A DNA stretch of 64,000 nt from the NCBI GenBank assembly GCA_012522805.1, contig JAAYJS010000031.1:62001-126000 (forward strand). Reading direction: 5' to 3'. The DNA comes from Eubacteriaceae bacterium. GTDB lineage: Bacteria > Bacillota > Clostridia > Eubacteriales > Eubacteriaceae. Under the pieces are notes generated by a model. The model did not search any database. It was not told where the DNA came from and saw only the letters and a list, made by a program, of their open reading frames with translations. The stretch's first letter is position 1. Every line of letters starts with the position of its first letter. A program made the position numbers and the translations under genes. Below are positions 1-8,495 of this stretch, piece by piece.

Positions 1-44
1 GATGTTTCCGCAGTGTTACGATGGATGGTTGCAACTCTGGTCAT
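1..44 (-). CDS. hisB: Imidazoleglycerol-phosphate dehydratase, N-terminal fragment cut by the window edge
   Basis: On the minus strand an ATG at 44 follows an AGGAGG ribosome site (51-56) and opens a frame reading MTRVATIHRNTAET before the window ends. This matches the usual HisB N-terminus (RxAxxxRxTxET). It overlaps the last 29 bases of hisC in another frame, so the two are probably translationally coupled. HisB would dehydrate imidazole glycerol phosphate to imidazole acetol phosphate, the substrate of HisC. Only 14 codons are visible, so identity rests on this short match plus the operon position. Confidence 0.8.
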   Translation of the reverse strand, partial: MTRVATIHRNTAET

Positions 45-1086
45 GGCATACCTCCTTGAGAATTTTTGCAATTTTTTTGTTTTCTTCCGGGGAGCCGATG
101 GTTAGGCGAATGGCGTGATCATCGGGAAAATATCGGATTAAAATATTGTTGGCCTCCATGGTGTTGTAGATGGCTTCTGCCTTGGGTGTTTTAAAATAGA
201 TGAAGTTGGAAGCCGCCGGATAAGTTTGAACATCGGGCAAGCACTGCAACAAGTCGTTGATTTTACATTTTTCATCTTTCAATAAAACCAGTCGCTCTTT
301 TAAAAGATCTCGGTTATTGAGCACGATTTCCGCTGCGATTTGCGTCAAACTGTTGATGTTGTAAGGGGCTTTAACCTTATAGAGATAGTCGATGAGTTTG
401 GGGTTGCCCAAGCAATACCCACAGCGCAGGGACGCTAAACCGAAAGCCTTGGAAAGAGTCCGCATGATGATGAGGCGTTCGGGGTACATGTCGATCAAGT
501 CCCCCATGCTGCTGCCGTGAAATTCCATATAGGCCTCATCTAAAACGACCAAGCTTTGTGTGTTGTCGATGATATCGACAATCTCTTCTCTGCTGAACAG
601 ATACCCTGTGGGGTTATTGGGATTACAAATAAAAATCATTTTGGCCTGATGGGTGTTGGCGAGATCAATCATCGCTTTGCAATCGGGAACACCCTCTTCG
701 GTATCGGGAACATCCATAAAGGTGGCCCCTGCAATTTCAGCCCAAATGCCGTACATGGCAAAGCCCGGGCTATGGGAGACGGTAATTTCTCCGGGGGATA
801 CGAAAGTTTGGTACAGCATAGCGACCAGTTCGTCGGAGCCGTTGCCGCAGATGTGGTGGTCTTCCGGGTATCCGGTATAGTCCGACAAAGCGGTGAGTAA
901 ACGCCGAAAGCCTGCATCGGGATAGCGGTTTAAAGGCGCCGCCATAATTTGTTGACAGATCTCTTCCTTTAAAACGGTGGGAATATCCCAGGGGCACTCG
1001 TTGGCATTGACGACAATCTCGTAATCCGGTGGTGTGACCCGATAAGCATTGAGTTTTTCGATAACCGGTCTGACATAAGAACTCAT
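16..1086 (-). CDS. hisC: Histidinol-phosphate aminotransferase
   Basis: A 356-residue fold-type I PLP aminotransferase, normal length for HisC, which transaminates imidazole acetol phosphate with glutamate. Visible signatures are the CNPNNPTG motif near residue 155, the DEAYMEF stretch near 185 and the PLP-binding lysine in TLSKAFGLA near 215. The ATG overlaps the hisD stop in an ATGA arrangement and its 3' end overlaps hisB, so it is an internal gene of a tight histidine operon. The operon context separates it from other aspartate-aminotransferase relatives. Confidence 0.95.
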   Translation of the reverse strand: MSSYVRPVIEKLNAYRVTPPDYEIVVNANECPWDIPTVLKEEICQQIMAAPLNRYPDAGFRRLLTALSDYTGYPEDHHICGNGSDELVAMLYQTFVSPGEITVSHSPGFAMYGIWAEIAGATFMDVPDTEEGVPDCKAMIDLANTHQAKMIFICNPNNPTGYLFSREEIVDIIDNTQSLVVLDEAYMEFHGSSMGDLIDMYPERLIIMRTLSKAFGLASLRCGYCLGNPKLIDYLYKVKAPYNINSLTQIAAEIVLNNRDLLKERLVLLKDEKCKINDLLQCLPDVQTYPAASNFIYFKTPKAEAIYNTMEANNILIRYFPDDHAIRLTIGSPEENKKIAKILKEVCHDQSCNHPS

Positions 1087-2366
1087 TGAAACCGCCTTTC
1101 TACACTGAGTGCGTGGGCATCTAAACCTTCGGAACGGGCAAAAGTAGCAATTTTTTGATAGACTTTTTTCAAAGCCGCTCGATCGTATTGGATGATGGAG
1201 CTTCTTTTAATAAAGTCGTACACCCCAAGGGGAGAAGAAAAGCGGGCGGTACCCGAAGTGGGTAGGGTGTGGTTGGGCCCTGCAAAATAGTCTCCCAAGG
1301 GTTCGGGGGTATAATGTCCAATAAAAAAGGCACCGGCATTGTACAGGTGTTCCAGAGCTTCCTCGGGGTTTTCCAGTAAAATCTCCAAATGCTCCGGGGC
1401 AATGGCGTTGGCTAGGGCATAGGCTTCTTCGAGATTGTGTACATCAAAAATAAACCCGTAATCCGCAATGGCCTTGGCGGCGATGTCCTTCCTTCCCAGA
1501 TCTTCCTCTAGTTGCTTGGCAATGGCCGCTTCGACGGCATCGCCAAAGGCGGGGTCGGTGGTAATCAGAATAGCCATGGCCCTCTCGTCGTGTTCCGCTT
1601 GGGAGAGTAAATCTCCTGCGACGATAGCCGGATCGGTATCGATACCGTCGGTGATCACCAGCACTTCGCTGGGACCGGCGATCATATCGATGGCCACCTT
1701 TCCGAAAACTTCTCGCTTGGCTAAGGCGACAAAAATATTGCCGGGACCGACGATTTTATCCACCGGGGCGACGGTTTCGGTACCGTAGGCCAAGGCGGCT
1801 ACCGCTTGGGCACCCCCCACCTTATACACACGGTGTACCCCTGCAATTTGGGCTGCCGCTAAAATGGCCGGAGCAACCTTGCCGTTTTTTTGCGGCGGTG
1901 TGACGATGGATAACTCCGATACACCTGCTACCAAAGCGGGGATAGCATCCATCAACACTGTGGACGGATAGGCAGCCTTTCCTCCGGGGACGTACAGCCC
2001 AACTTTTTGGATCGGTGTAACCTTTTGTCCTAAAACAATTCCGGGTTCCGGACTGTAGGTCCAAGTGGATTCTATTTGTTTTTCGTGAAAAGCGCGGATA
2101 TTTTCGCCGGCTTCTTGGATGACTGTTATGAGTTCATCGGAAACCGTGGTCATGGCTTCGTTGAACTCCTCCTCTGTTACGACGAGGGTGTCTAAAGAAA
2201 CGCCGTCGTATTCTTCGGTGAGTCTGAACAGCGCTTCGTCTCCGTTTTTGCGCACATCTTCAATGATGTCCGCCACTTGTTTGCGCAAAACTTCTTGAGT
2301 GTCTTCTTCTCTTAAAAGAAGTTTATCTATTTGCGAAATACTCTCTTGGTAAGTGTAACGTTTCAT
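1083..2366 (-). CDS. hisD: Histidinol dehydrogenase
   Basis: A 427-residue protein of full family length that performs the last two NAD-dependent oxidations from histidinol to histidine. Family hallmarks are present: GPGNIFVALAKR near 205, AGPSEVLVITD near 228, the catalytic QAEHDERA near 255, PEHLE near 325 and GPNHTLPTSGTARFSSPLGV near 365. Its stop overlaps the hisC start by four bases. An 82-base gap separates it from hisG, with an AGGA ribosome site just upstream of the ATG. All key Zn and base residues I can identify are intact. Confidence 0.97.
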   Translation of the reverse strand: MKRYTYQESISQIDKLLLREEDTQEVLRKQVADIIEDVRKNGDEALFRLTEEYDGVSLDTLVVTEEEFNEAMTTVSDELITVIQEAGENIRAFHEKQIESTWTYSPEPGIVLGQKVTPIQKVGLYVPGGKAAYPSTVLMDAIPALVAGVSELSIVTPPQKNGKVAPAILAAAQIAGVHRVYKVGGAQAVAALAYGTETVAPVDKIVGPGNIFVALAKREVFGKVAIDMIAGPSEVLVITDGIDTDPAIVAGDLLSQAEHDERAMAILITTDPAFGDAVEAAIAKQLEEDLGRKDIAAKAIADYGFIFDVHNLEEAYALANAIAPEHLEILLENPEEALEHLYNAGAFFIGHYTPEPLGDYFAGPNHTLPTSGTARFSSPLGVYDFIKRSSIIQYDRAALKKVYQKIATFARSEGLDAHALSVERRFQ

Positions 2367-2448
2367 ATTTCCTCATTTCTCGACTTCACATTCAGTATAC
2401 CCTGAATGTATGTAGAAAAACTTTATTTATTTTTTACAAATATAAGAT

Positions 2449-3078
2449 TTAACCATCGTAGCGCATGCTGTCAAACTTTTCGAGAATCGGGTCGATGGCA
2501 GCGCGTTTGGTTTTCAAACTGACTTTGTTTGCGATGAGTCTGGAGGAGACTTGGGCAATCTCTTCCAATACAACCAAGCCGTTTTCCTTTAAAGTACTTC
2601 CGGTTTCCACAATGTCCACGATGTAATCGGACAACCCTAAAATGGGTGCTAACTCCACAGATCCGTTGAGATAGATGATATCCACGGGTTGTTTTTTTTC
2701 GTTGTAATAATGTTTGGCAATGGTGGGGTATTTGGTGCCCACGACTATTTTTTTATTTTGCGGTATCTGGGCATTCTCCATACCTGCGACACAAATGCGA
2801 CAGCGTCCGATGTTCAAATTGAGCAACTCGTACACCGGTGCGGGGTGCTCCATGAGCACATCTCGCCCGACGATGCCGATATCTGCAACGCCCTTGGCAA
2901 CATAGGTGGGCACATCGGGAGATTTGACCAAAAAGAAGGCGATTCTGCCGGTACTGTCGGTAAAAATAAGCTTGCGACTGTCGTCGCTGTAATCGGGAAA
3001 GGTGTAGCCCACTTCGCCTAACAATGCGATGGCTTTTTTCGCCACTCTTCCTTTGGCCAGAGCTAATTGGATTTGCAT
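2449..3078 (-). CDS. hisG: ATP phosphoribosyltransferase, short catalytic subunit
   Basis: At 209 residues this is the short form of HisG, lacking the C-terminal ACT-like histidine-binding domain, and therefore expected to work as a hetero-octamer with HisZ. It condenses ATP and PRPP in the committed step of histidine synthesis. Visible landmarks include the N-terminal LALAKGR, the GIVGRDVL loop and the PRPP-binding DIVETGSTLKENGL loop near residue 155. Its start lies inside the 3' end of hisZ (16-base overlap), consistent with stoichiometric coexpression of the two subunits. Confidence 0.96.
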   Translation of the reverse strand: MQIQLALAKGRVAKKAIALLGEVGYTFPDYSDDSRKLIFTDSTGRIAFFLVKSPDVPTYVAKGVADIGIVGRDVLMEHPAPVYELLNLNIGRCRICVAGMENAQIPQNKKIVVGTKYPTIAKHYYNEKKQPVDIIYLNGSVELAPILGLSDYIVDIVETGSTLKENGLVVLEEIAQVSSRLIANKVSLKTKRAAIDPILEKFDSMRYDG

Positions 3079-4316
3079 GATGGGTTCTCCTTTTCCGGTA
3101 CTAAGGCGCCGTTTTGATAATGGTGAAATACACCGTCTTTAAGATAGATAAAACGAGCGTTTTCATATAGAATATTGTTTTTCTGGGAGTGGATAAAGGC
3201 TTTAGGTGTCGTGTATAAATCAAACATCTCTGCGCTCTTTCCTTTGCTTCTGAGTTCGGTTGCATATTGGTGAGCCCGGGCCTTTTCATCTCGATGGTAG
3301 AGGATGACCGTGGTGCTGACGGCTTCTTTTTCCAACAACCCTTTTTGATCTAAATAATCTAAGGTTCCCAATAGATCGATACCAAAACCACAAGCCGGCC
3401 GATCGATGCCGAACTGAGCGGACAGGTGGTTGTAGCGGCCACCGCCGATCACCGTTTCGCCCCAGTCGTCCATGTAAGCTTTAAAAATTAAATCCGAATA
3501 ATAATTCATGCGATTGGTAAAGCCTAAATCAAAATATAAATACGGTGTGATTCCCACCGTATCCGTATGGTGGAGCAGCGCTTTGAGATAATCTACCACC
3601 GCTTCCATGTCTTCATTGACGCACAGTTCAGACATTTCGGAGACGATGTCTTTAGGGTCGCCGTAGAGCATGGGCAATGCCATCAGTATTTTTTTAGATT
3701 TTTTAGTCAGCGACAATGGGGCAATAAAATCGTGGATGTCCGCCAAGTTTTTATTTTCAATGAGGCGAAACAATTCCAACCGCGTTTTTTTGCTTAAACT
3801 CAAGGTGTCAAAAAAGTGGTTGATAAACCCCACGTGGCCAATATCCACGTGGATATCCTGAATGCCGTTGACCTTTAAAGATTGTAAGGCGAGCTCTATG
3901 ATTTCGCCGTCGCATTCCGGGCTGTGGCTGCCAAAATACTCGATCCCCATTTGGCTCTCTTCTTTCTTAATGATGTCCGGAGATGAGAAGTTTCGATACA
4001 AATTGGTGTGATAAAAAAATTTAATAATTTCTTTGCGATCTCTGTGGTTGATGGCGGCTGTACGGGTAATAGGAACAGTGGCATCGTGCTTTAAGACCAA
4101 TACCTTTCCCTGATGGTTTACCAATTTAAATAGATCTTCCCGCCGAAAACCTTCTTCATCGCTGTATAAGTCGTAGGATTCAAGGGTCGGCGTCATGACT
4201 TGATGGTAACCGTAACTCTTGTACAGCGTACTCAGCCGCCCCTGTAGGGTTTGCAAATGTTTTAAACCCTGATATTGTATGTTTTCAAAACCTTCTAAGG
4301 TATAACCTGTTGACAT
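3063..4316 (-). CDS. hisZ: ATP phosphoribosyltransferase regulatory subunit (HisRS paralogue)
   Basis: A 417-residue class II aminoacyl-tRNA synthetase-like protein beginning with the characteristic YTLEGFENI...LQGRL start and containing the motif 2-like FYHTNLYRNF near 105 and a glycine-rich VIGGGRYNHLSAQFG near 300. It lacks the anticodon-binding domain of real HisRS and sits directly before short-form hisG, which together identify HisZ. It gives histidine feedback control to the HisG complex. First gene of the leftward operon, with a good promoter upstream. Confidence 0.93.
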   Translation of the reverse strand: MSTGYTLEGFENIQYQGLKHLQTLQGRLSTLYKSYGYHQVMTPTLESYDLYSDEEGFRREDLFKLVNHQGKVLVLKHDATVPITRTAAINHRDRKEIIKFFYHTNLYRNFSSPDIIKKEESQMGIEYFGSHSPECDGEIIELALQSLKVNGIQDIHVDIGHVGFINHFFDTLSLSKKTRLELFRLIENKNLADIHDFIAPLSLTKKSKKILMALPMLYGDPKDIVSEMSELCVNEDMEAVVDYLKALLHHTDTVGITPYLYFDLGFTNRMNYYSDLIFKAYMDDWGETVIGGGRYNHLSAQFGIDRPACGFGIDLLGTLDYLDQKGLLEKEAVSTTVILYHRDEKARAHQYATELRSKGKSAEMFDLYTTPKAFIHSQKNNILYENARFIYLKDGVFHHYQNGALVPEKENPSCKSN

Positions 4317-4357
4317 ATGACCTCCAATTTAATACGTTATCGTAGTAAAGTAAAGAT

Positions 4358-4386
4358 AGTTTATCACTAAATAATTTAAAGGTCAA
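4358..4386 (-). promoter_or_regulatory. Promoter of the his operon
   Basis: On the minus strand TTGACC (4381-4386) and TAAACT (4358-4363) are separated by exactly 17 bases, about 45 bases before the hisZ start. No T-box, leader peptide with His codons or terminator-antiterminator pair is visible between it and the gene. Confidence 0.7.
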
Positions 4387-4450
4387 GGGGTAACTGATCT
4401 TGATTTGAACATAAAATGAATTCAAATTGCCTTTGTTTGGTCGGGAATGA

Positions 4451-4479
4451 TTGTCCATTATATTTGAATAGGTTATAAT
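4451..4479 (+). promoter_or_regulatory. Promoter of the lipoprotein gene
   Basis: TTGTCC (4451-4456), 17-base spacer, TATAAT (4474-4479), about 50 bases before the start of the lipoprotein gene. It diverges from the his promoter. Confidence 0.7.
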
Positions 4480-4530
4480 ATAGAAATAGATCTTGTTAAA
4501 TGTTTAGAATGAATCGAAGAGGAGTCTAGT

Positions 4531-5271
4531 ATGAAAAAAAACAATCTGTGTATTTTTTGTTACGCCAAGGGGATCATAGCCCTCATCCTGGTGTTGGTTA
4601 CAGTGCTGTTATCCAGTTGCGGCGGCAAAGTGGACGAACGCCTTTCCGGTAAATGGATAGCGATTAAAACTTTTGCCAGTGGCGTGACTTTGCCGGCATC
4701 GGAAGTGTATAAAGACGGTTTTACCTTGGAGTTTGTATCCGGTAGTAAAGTCGATTTTACCGTCAATGGCGAAAAGGATGTCGCCAAATGGTCCATCGAT
4801 GGAGACGAGATTACCATAGAAGCCGGTAGCGAAGAATGGAAAGGCACCTTAATCGGAGATTTCATAGAATTTAAAAATGTTTCCAACATGGGTGTTGACA
4901 TTACCTTTGGTAGGGAAGGTACAGATGCCATGGACCCGATCAATACGCTTTCCGAAAATGAAAAGAAATTGGTGGGCACTTGGGTTTCCGAATCGGTGGT
5001 CGACGTGATGGGAACAGAAACGCAAGTGGAAGGCGTAGAAGTTCAAGATGTATTGAAACTGACCTTTCATCCCGATCGTGTTTTGAATATTGTTCACAAA
5101 GGGCAGGAAGTCGGCGATACCAAGTGGGTGCTCATCGAAAATTGGGATGCCCCGGAAGATATCGGCAACTTTAAAATTATGTACGAAGTCCAGGAAGATG
5201 GCAAAATAAAAGCAGATGTCTTTACAGACGATACGTTTTTGTACACCGTAACCTGTGTCCAAGCAGAGTAG
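4531..5271 (+). CDS. Lipoprotein with two lipocalin-like repeats
   Basis: A 246-residue secreted protein with a lipoprotein signal peptide: basic start, hydrophobic stretch 14-27 and lipobox LSSC with the lipidated Cys at residue 30. The mature part falls into two similar halves, each opening with a (L)xGxW element (LSGKW near 38, LVGTW near 149) and followed by alternating beta-strand sequence, as in lipocalin-like domains. It should sit on the outer face of the membrane. The ligand is unknown. It has a clear GAGGAG ribosome site and lies 31 bases upstream of rsmA, possibly cotranscribed. Confidence 0.75.
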   Translation: MKKNNLCIFCYAKGIIALILVLVTVLLSSCGGKVDERLSGKWIAIKTFASGVTLPASEVYKDGFTLEFVSGSKVDFTVNGEKDVAKWSIDGDEITIEAGSEEWKGTLIGDFIEFKNVSNMGVDITFGREGTDAMDPINTLSENEKKLVGTWVSESVVDVMGTETQVEGVEVQDVLKLTFHPDRVLNIVHKGQEVGDTKWVLIENWDAPEDIGNFKIMYEVQEDGKIKADVFTDDTFLYTVTCVQAE

Positions 5272-5302
5272 TGGCACTTTTCTGAAGAGGATGGTATGAG
5301 GA

Positions 5303-6169
5303 ATGAATAAATTGACTTCACCGACGACGGTGCAGGCCTTGCTTAAAAAACACAACTTTCGCACCAGCAAACGGTATGGTCAAAACTTTATCGTGGATCA
5401 TAATATTGTAGAACGGATTGTAGACACCGCTGAAATCACTGAAGAAGACATCGTTTTGGAAGTAGGTCCCGGTATCGGCACCATGACCCTTGCTCTCTCC
5501 GAAAGGGCGGCACAGGTCTTTGCCGTAGAAATTGACACCCACCTGATACCGATCTTGGAGGAGACCACCGCCGGCAGAGAGAACATTACCATCCACCACG
5601 GCGACATTTTAAAGACCGATGTTTCCGCTTTAATCGGGGAGGGCGTACCCTTTAAAATAGTGGCCAACTTGCCCTACTATATTACCTCGCCCATCATCAT
5701 GGGGTTTCTCGAATCGGATTTACCCATTCAGGGAATGACCTATTTGATTCAAAAAGAAGTGGGGGATCGCCTAGGGGCAGAGCCCGGTACCAAAGAATAC
5801 GGCGCCTTAACCATTGCTTGTCAGTATTATGCCGAAGTGTCGGTGGCTTTTAAAGTACCGCCCACGGTGTTTATTCCCAGACCTCGGGTAGACTCCGCTG
5901 TACTTCATTTAAAAAAACGGGAAGTTCCGCCGGTAGAGGTGGCCAGCAAGGAAGCATTTTTTAAAATTGTCAAAGCTTCCTTTATGAATAGACGAAAAAC
6001 CTTAGCCAATGGCCTGCAGATGAACTTGGGTATCCCTCGGGAGATCACCCAAACTATATTAGAAAGCATGGGCTACCCTGCAACTTTAAGGGGAGAAAAA
6101 CTCTCCGATATGGAATTTGCCCGTTTAAGCAACTTGTTGGTGGAACAAAAACACCTCGGTTCGAATTGA
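5303..6169 (+). CDS. rsmA: 16S rRNA (adenine1518/1519-N6)-dimethyltransferase
   Basis: A 288-residue class I SAM methyltransferase of normal KsgA/RsmA length. Motif I is LEVGPGIGTMTLAL (about residue 52), the acidic motif II is VEID, and motif IV is NLPYYITSP (about 125), the target-adenine signature of this family. The C-terminal part carries the FxxxVKASFMNRRKTLANG helix typical of RsmA. It dimethylates two adjacent adenines in helix 45 of 16S rRNA during small-subunit assembly. A strong terminator follows. Confidence 0.97.
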   Translation: MNKLTSPTTVQALLKKHNFRTSKRYGQNFIVDHNIVERIVDTAEITEEDIVLEVGPGIGTMTLALSERAAQVFAVEIDTHLIPILEETTAGRENITIHHGDILKTDVSALIGEGVPFKIVANLPYYITSPIIMGFLESDLPIQGMTYLIQKEVGDRLGAEPGTKEYGALTIACQYYAEVSVAFKVPPTVFIPRPRVDSAVLHLKKREVPPVEVASKEAFFKIVKASFMNRRKTLANGLQMNLGIPREITQTILESMGYPATLRGEKLSDMEFARLSNLLVEQKHLGSN

Positions 6170-6213
6170 ACGAGAGTCCAAAAGACAGAGCAGGGTTGGC
6201 CTATCGGAATAAA

Positions 6214-6245
6214 CAAAAAAGACCGCTGAGCAGGCGGTCTTTTTT
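6214..6245 (+). terminator. Intrinsic terminator after rsmA
   Basis: GACCGC/GCGGTC stem (6221-6226 with 6234-6239), a short loop, an A-run before and a T-run after. It can also serve the convergent repressor gene. Confidence 0.85.
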
Positions 6246-6301
6246 AAATGAAAAATATAATAAGAAATATATAGCTGACAATTCATACGAATTGAATAGC
6301 C

Positions 6302-6577
6302 CTATTTAATTCTGGAGAATTGATCGATGGCATCCGACAAATCGCTTAAAGCCTTGTCGGGATCTCCATGTTCGATGCTGTCTCGCACGCAATGGCTGAT
6401 GTGACCTTCCAAGATCGTCTTGCCGATCTTATGAACGGCACCCTTGACGGCATTGACTTGAATGAGGATTTTTTCGCAGGGAATATCCTCCTCTATCATT
6501 TTATCGATGGCATTCAGCTGCCCGATGGTTCTGTTGATTCTTTGATGAAGATTTTTTAAATCCATACATTGGCGCAT
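6302..6577 (-). CDS. CsoR/FrmR-family metal- or thiol-sensing repressor
   Basis: A 91-residue all-helical protein of the DUF156 family, normal length. It keeps the Cys-His-Cys ligand set of CsoR-type copper sensors: Cys34 in IPCEKIL, His59 and Cys63 in HISHCVRDS. This points to Cu(I) sensing, although persulfide-sensing members share the cysteines. It is transcribed alone; no copper ATPase, chaperone or sulfur gene is adjacent. A G-tract inverted repeat lies over its own start site, implying autorepression. Start chosen with GGAGG seven bases upstream. Confidence 0.85.
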   Translation of the reverse strand: MRQCMDLKNLHQRINRTIGQLNAIDKMIEEDIPCEKILIQVNAVKGAVHKIGKTILEGHISHCVRDSIEHGDPDKALSDLSDAIDQFSRIK

Positions 6578-6603
6578 CGCTCATCCTCCGTTCCCACTCT
6601 TTA

Positions 6604-6620
6604 ATACCAATGGGGGGTAT
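6604..6620. promoter_or_regulatory. Candidate CsoR-type operator
   Basis: ATACC-AATGGGG-GGTAT, a pseudo-inverted repeat with an internal G/C tract, the layout of CsoR/RcnR-class operators. It lies directly downstream of the -10 of the repressor promoter, around the predicted transcript start. Confidence 0.6.
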
Positions 6621-6626
6621 GTGTAC

Positions 6627-6655
6627 ATGATAAACTTCTTAAATTGAAAAGTCAA
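6627..6655 (-). promoter_or_regulatory. Promoter of the CsoR-type repressor
   Basis: Minus-strand TTGACT (6650-6655), 17-base spacer, TATCAT (6627-6632), abutting the candidate operator. Confidence 0.65.
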
Positions 6656-6870
6656 GTCCTCTTTTAAATTTGATTTAAGTTTTTAATTTAAATCTTCAGG
6701 CCCAGGCTTGATCATCGAAGGCATATGGGTCGGATGTCTTGTTTTGAAAATGATGAATGGTGGCGATGGTTACAATGATAAATTTTCAAGCTTATTCCCA
6801 TCGGTCATCGATACAAACTCATCGGCTTTTCACATAAATTCTTTGAATCGGCTTTGAAACCCAAGGGCTA

Positions 6871-7839
6871 TCAATCCTGATCCGGTTGATCGATCTTTTC
6901 CAAGGCTCTGGCCATGGCATAATCTGTAATCAAGACATTGATAAACCCGCCGCGTATGGCACCCAATACGGCTTTGACCTTTTCAGTGCCGCAACAAACA
7001 CCGATGGTGTATTGTGTATGGCGCAGCAAATTTAAATGGATCGCCATGACCTGCTGATTGATATCGTATTTATCGATGCGGCCCTCCTCGTCGTAGAAAG
7101 TCATGCAAATATCTCCCACTAAGTTTAAGGCGTTGATTTCATCCAGCATGGCCGGTGAAATATATCCTGTTTTAATGATGGTGGATTCTAAGCTCGGTGT
7201 GCCGATACCCACAATGGCGATATCCATTTTTTCGGCTTTTTTAAAAATACGGCGGATGGTTGTCTCTTTCATCAGTTCTGTTTTTGTACTTTTTCTGGAC
7301 AACATAGCCGGAGCATGCAGTGGAAAATATTTACCACCGTAAGCCTTGGCCATGGACTCCACGATAAAATTGCTGTGTAATTCGTTGGAAACCGTTCCAA
7401 TACCTCCAATGAGTGGGATAAAGGTCAGGTTGGGATAAAAACTTTCAGCTATGTGATGAGAAATATAAGACAGACTGGTCCCCATGGAAAGTCCCACAAC
7501 TTGATTGTCCTTAATGATACGCGAAAGAAATTGCGCGGTTGCTTTGCCCATCGCATCCTTGGTTTGGGTGACATCCTCCATGGTTTCGATGATAAAAACT
7601 TCGTCTAAACCGTATTGCTCTTCTAATATTTGCTCCAATTGGAAATGTTTTCGACCACTTAAATCGGACACTGTGATGGTGACGATACCTATCTCCCGGG
7701 CTGCTGTCAACAACTTGGATACCGTCGGTCGGGAAATAGACAGGCGGTGGGCAATCTCCTGCTGATTTAAATTGTGGTTGTAATACAAATCGCTGACGCG
7801 TAGCATCATGCGTTCATCTTCAACAATATTTTTTTTCAT
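6871..7839 (-). CDS. SorC-family sugar-responsive transcriptional regulator
   Basis: A 322-residue regulator with an N-terminal helix-turn-helix (about residues 25-48, NQQEIAHRLSISRPTVSKLL) and a C-terminal NagB/DeoR-like sugar-phosphate sensor domain with the conserved GLSMGTSLSYI (about 113) and IVGIGTPSLEST (about 208) stretches. SorC proteins sense phosphorylated sugars or polyols. Divergent position to the glucitol-type PTS operon 650 bases away makes it the likely regulator of that operon. An AGGGAGG site lies six bases before the ATG. Confidence 0.88.
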   Translation of the reverse strand: MKKNIVEDERMMLRVSDLYYNHNLNQQEIAHRLSISRPTVSKLLTAAREIGIVTITVSDLSGRKHFQLEQILEEQYGLDEVFIIETMEDVTQTKDAMGKATAQFLSRIIKDNQVVGLSMGTSLSYISHHIAESFYPNLTFIPLIGGIGTVSNELHSNFIVESMAKAYGGKYFPLHAPAMLSRKSTKTELMKETTIRRIFKKAEKMDIAIVGIGTPSLESTIIKTGYISPAMLDEINALNLVGDICMTFYDEEGRIDKYDINQQVMAIHLNLLRHTQYTIGVCCGTEKVKAVLGAIRGGFINVLITDYAMARALEKIDQPDQD

Positions 7840-7865
7840 TCCAGCCTCCCTTCTATTCTAAAAAC

Positions 7866-7894
7866 ATCCTAACATGTACAGAAGTTTCAGTCAA
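7866..7894 (-). promoter_or_regulatory. Promoter of the SorC regulator
   Basis: Minus-strand TTGACT (7889-7894), 17-base spacer, TAGGAT (7866-7871), about 27 bases before the start codon. Confidence 0.55.
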
Positions 7895-8038
7895 AACAAT
7901 CGTAAAAGCTGAATGAATACGGATTTTGTCTGAAAAGCGGTTATAACCTTGTTGCTGAACTGGTTTAAAAACAATTCAAAAGATTAAAGCACATCGCGGC
8001 TCTCCGAACCATTGGGGTGTCCCGATAGCCTTTAAAAT

Positions 8039-8194
8039 ATGCAATTGGAAAAACGACGTTCGCGAGATTTTATCATCCTTTATATAGGTAGAGAAGCAGT
8101 GATTATAGGGTTTGAAAAGAGAAAATATGGATATCAAGAGTTGGCGGTTTTTGAATTCGAGACAGAAGAGTTGTTAAAGGGCATGAAAAGGTAA
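8039..8194 (+). CDS. Possible small protein or gene remnant, 51 residues
   Basis: An ATG-initiated frame in the 650-base gap between the regulator and the PTS operon. It encodes a charged, protein-like sequence (starts MQLEKRRSRDF, ends LLKGMKR) with one short beta-like hydrophobic stretch. No good ribosome site precedes it, and I do not recognise the sequence. It may be a leftover of a longer gene. Apart from this and the two promoters I see nothing else in 7895-8431 except several AACAAATGT-like half sites near 8280 and 8384. Confidence 0.25.
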   Translation: MQLEKRRSRDFIILYIGREAVIIGFEKRKYGYQELAVFEFETEELLKGMKR

Positions 8195-8431
8195 AATATT
8201 GTGTTGCGGAATTCTCTCCTTGTGGTGTGAACTTTTGTAAAAGGCAGTTAAATTGTTAAATAAATAACGGTATATTTTTAACAAATGTAAAAAAACAAGA
8301 TAGAGCATGTTTGATGAAAATGTTTTAAAAGTGCAAGAAACTTCGAAAATACCGATATTAAATGGTAAAAAACGGTTTTAAAAAACAAATGTTAAAACAA
8401 AAGGCTTAATTCTTTAAATCAAATGAATGCG

Positions 8432-8460
8432 TTGACATTTACAAATGTTCGTAATATAAT
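8432..8460 (+). promoter_or_regulatory. Promoter of the polyol PTS operon with a palindrome in its spacer
   Basis: TTGACA (8432-8437), 17-base spacer, TATAAT (8455-8460), a near-perfect promoter. The spacer and end of the -35 contain ACATTT-AC-AAATGT (8435-8448), a perfect inverted repeat well placed for a repressor or an activator; the SorC protein is the natural candidate. Confidence 0.85.
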
Positions 8461-8495
8461 TTTGTTATAAAGAGATCAAAGAGGGAGGCCGGTTG

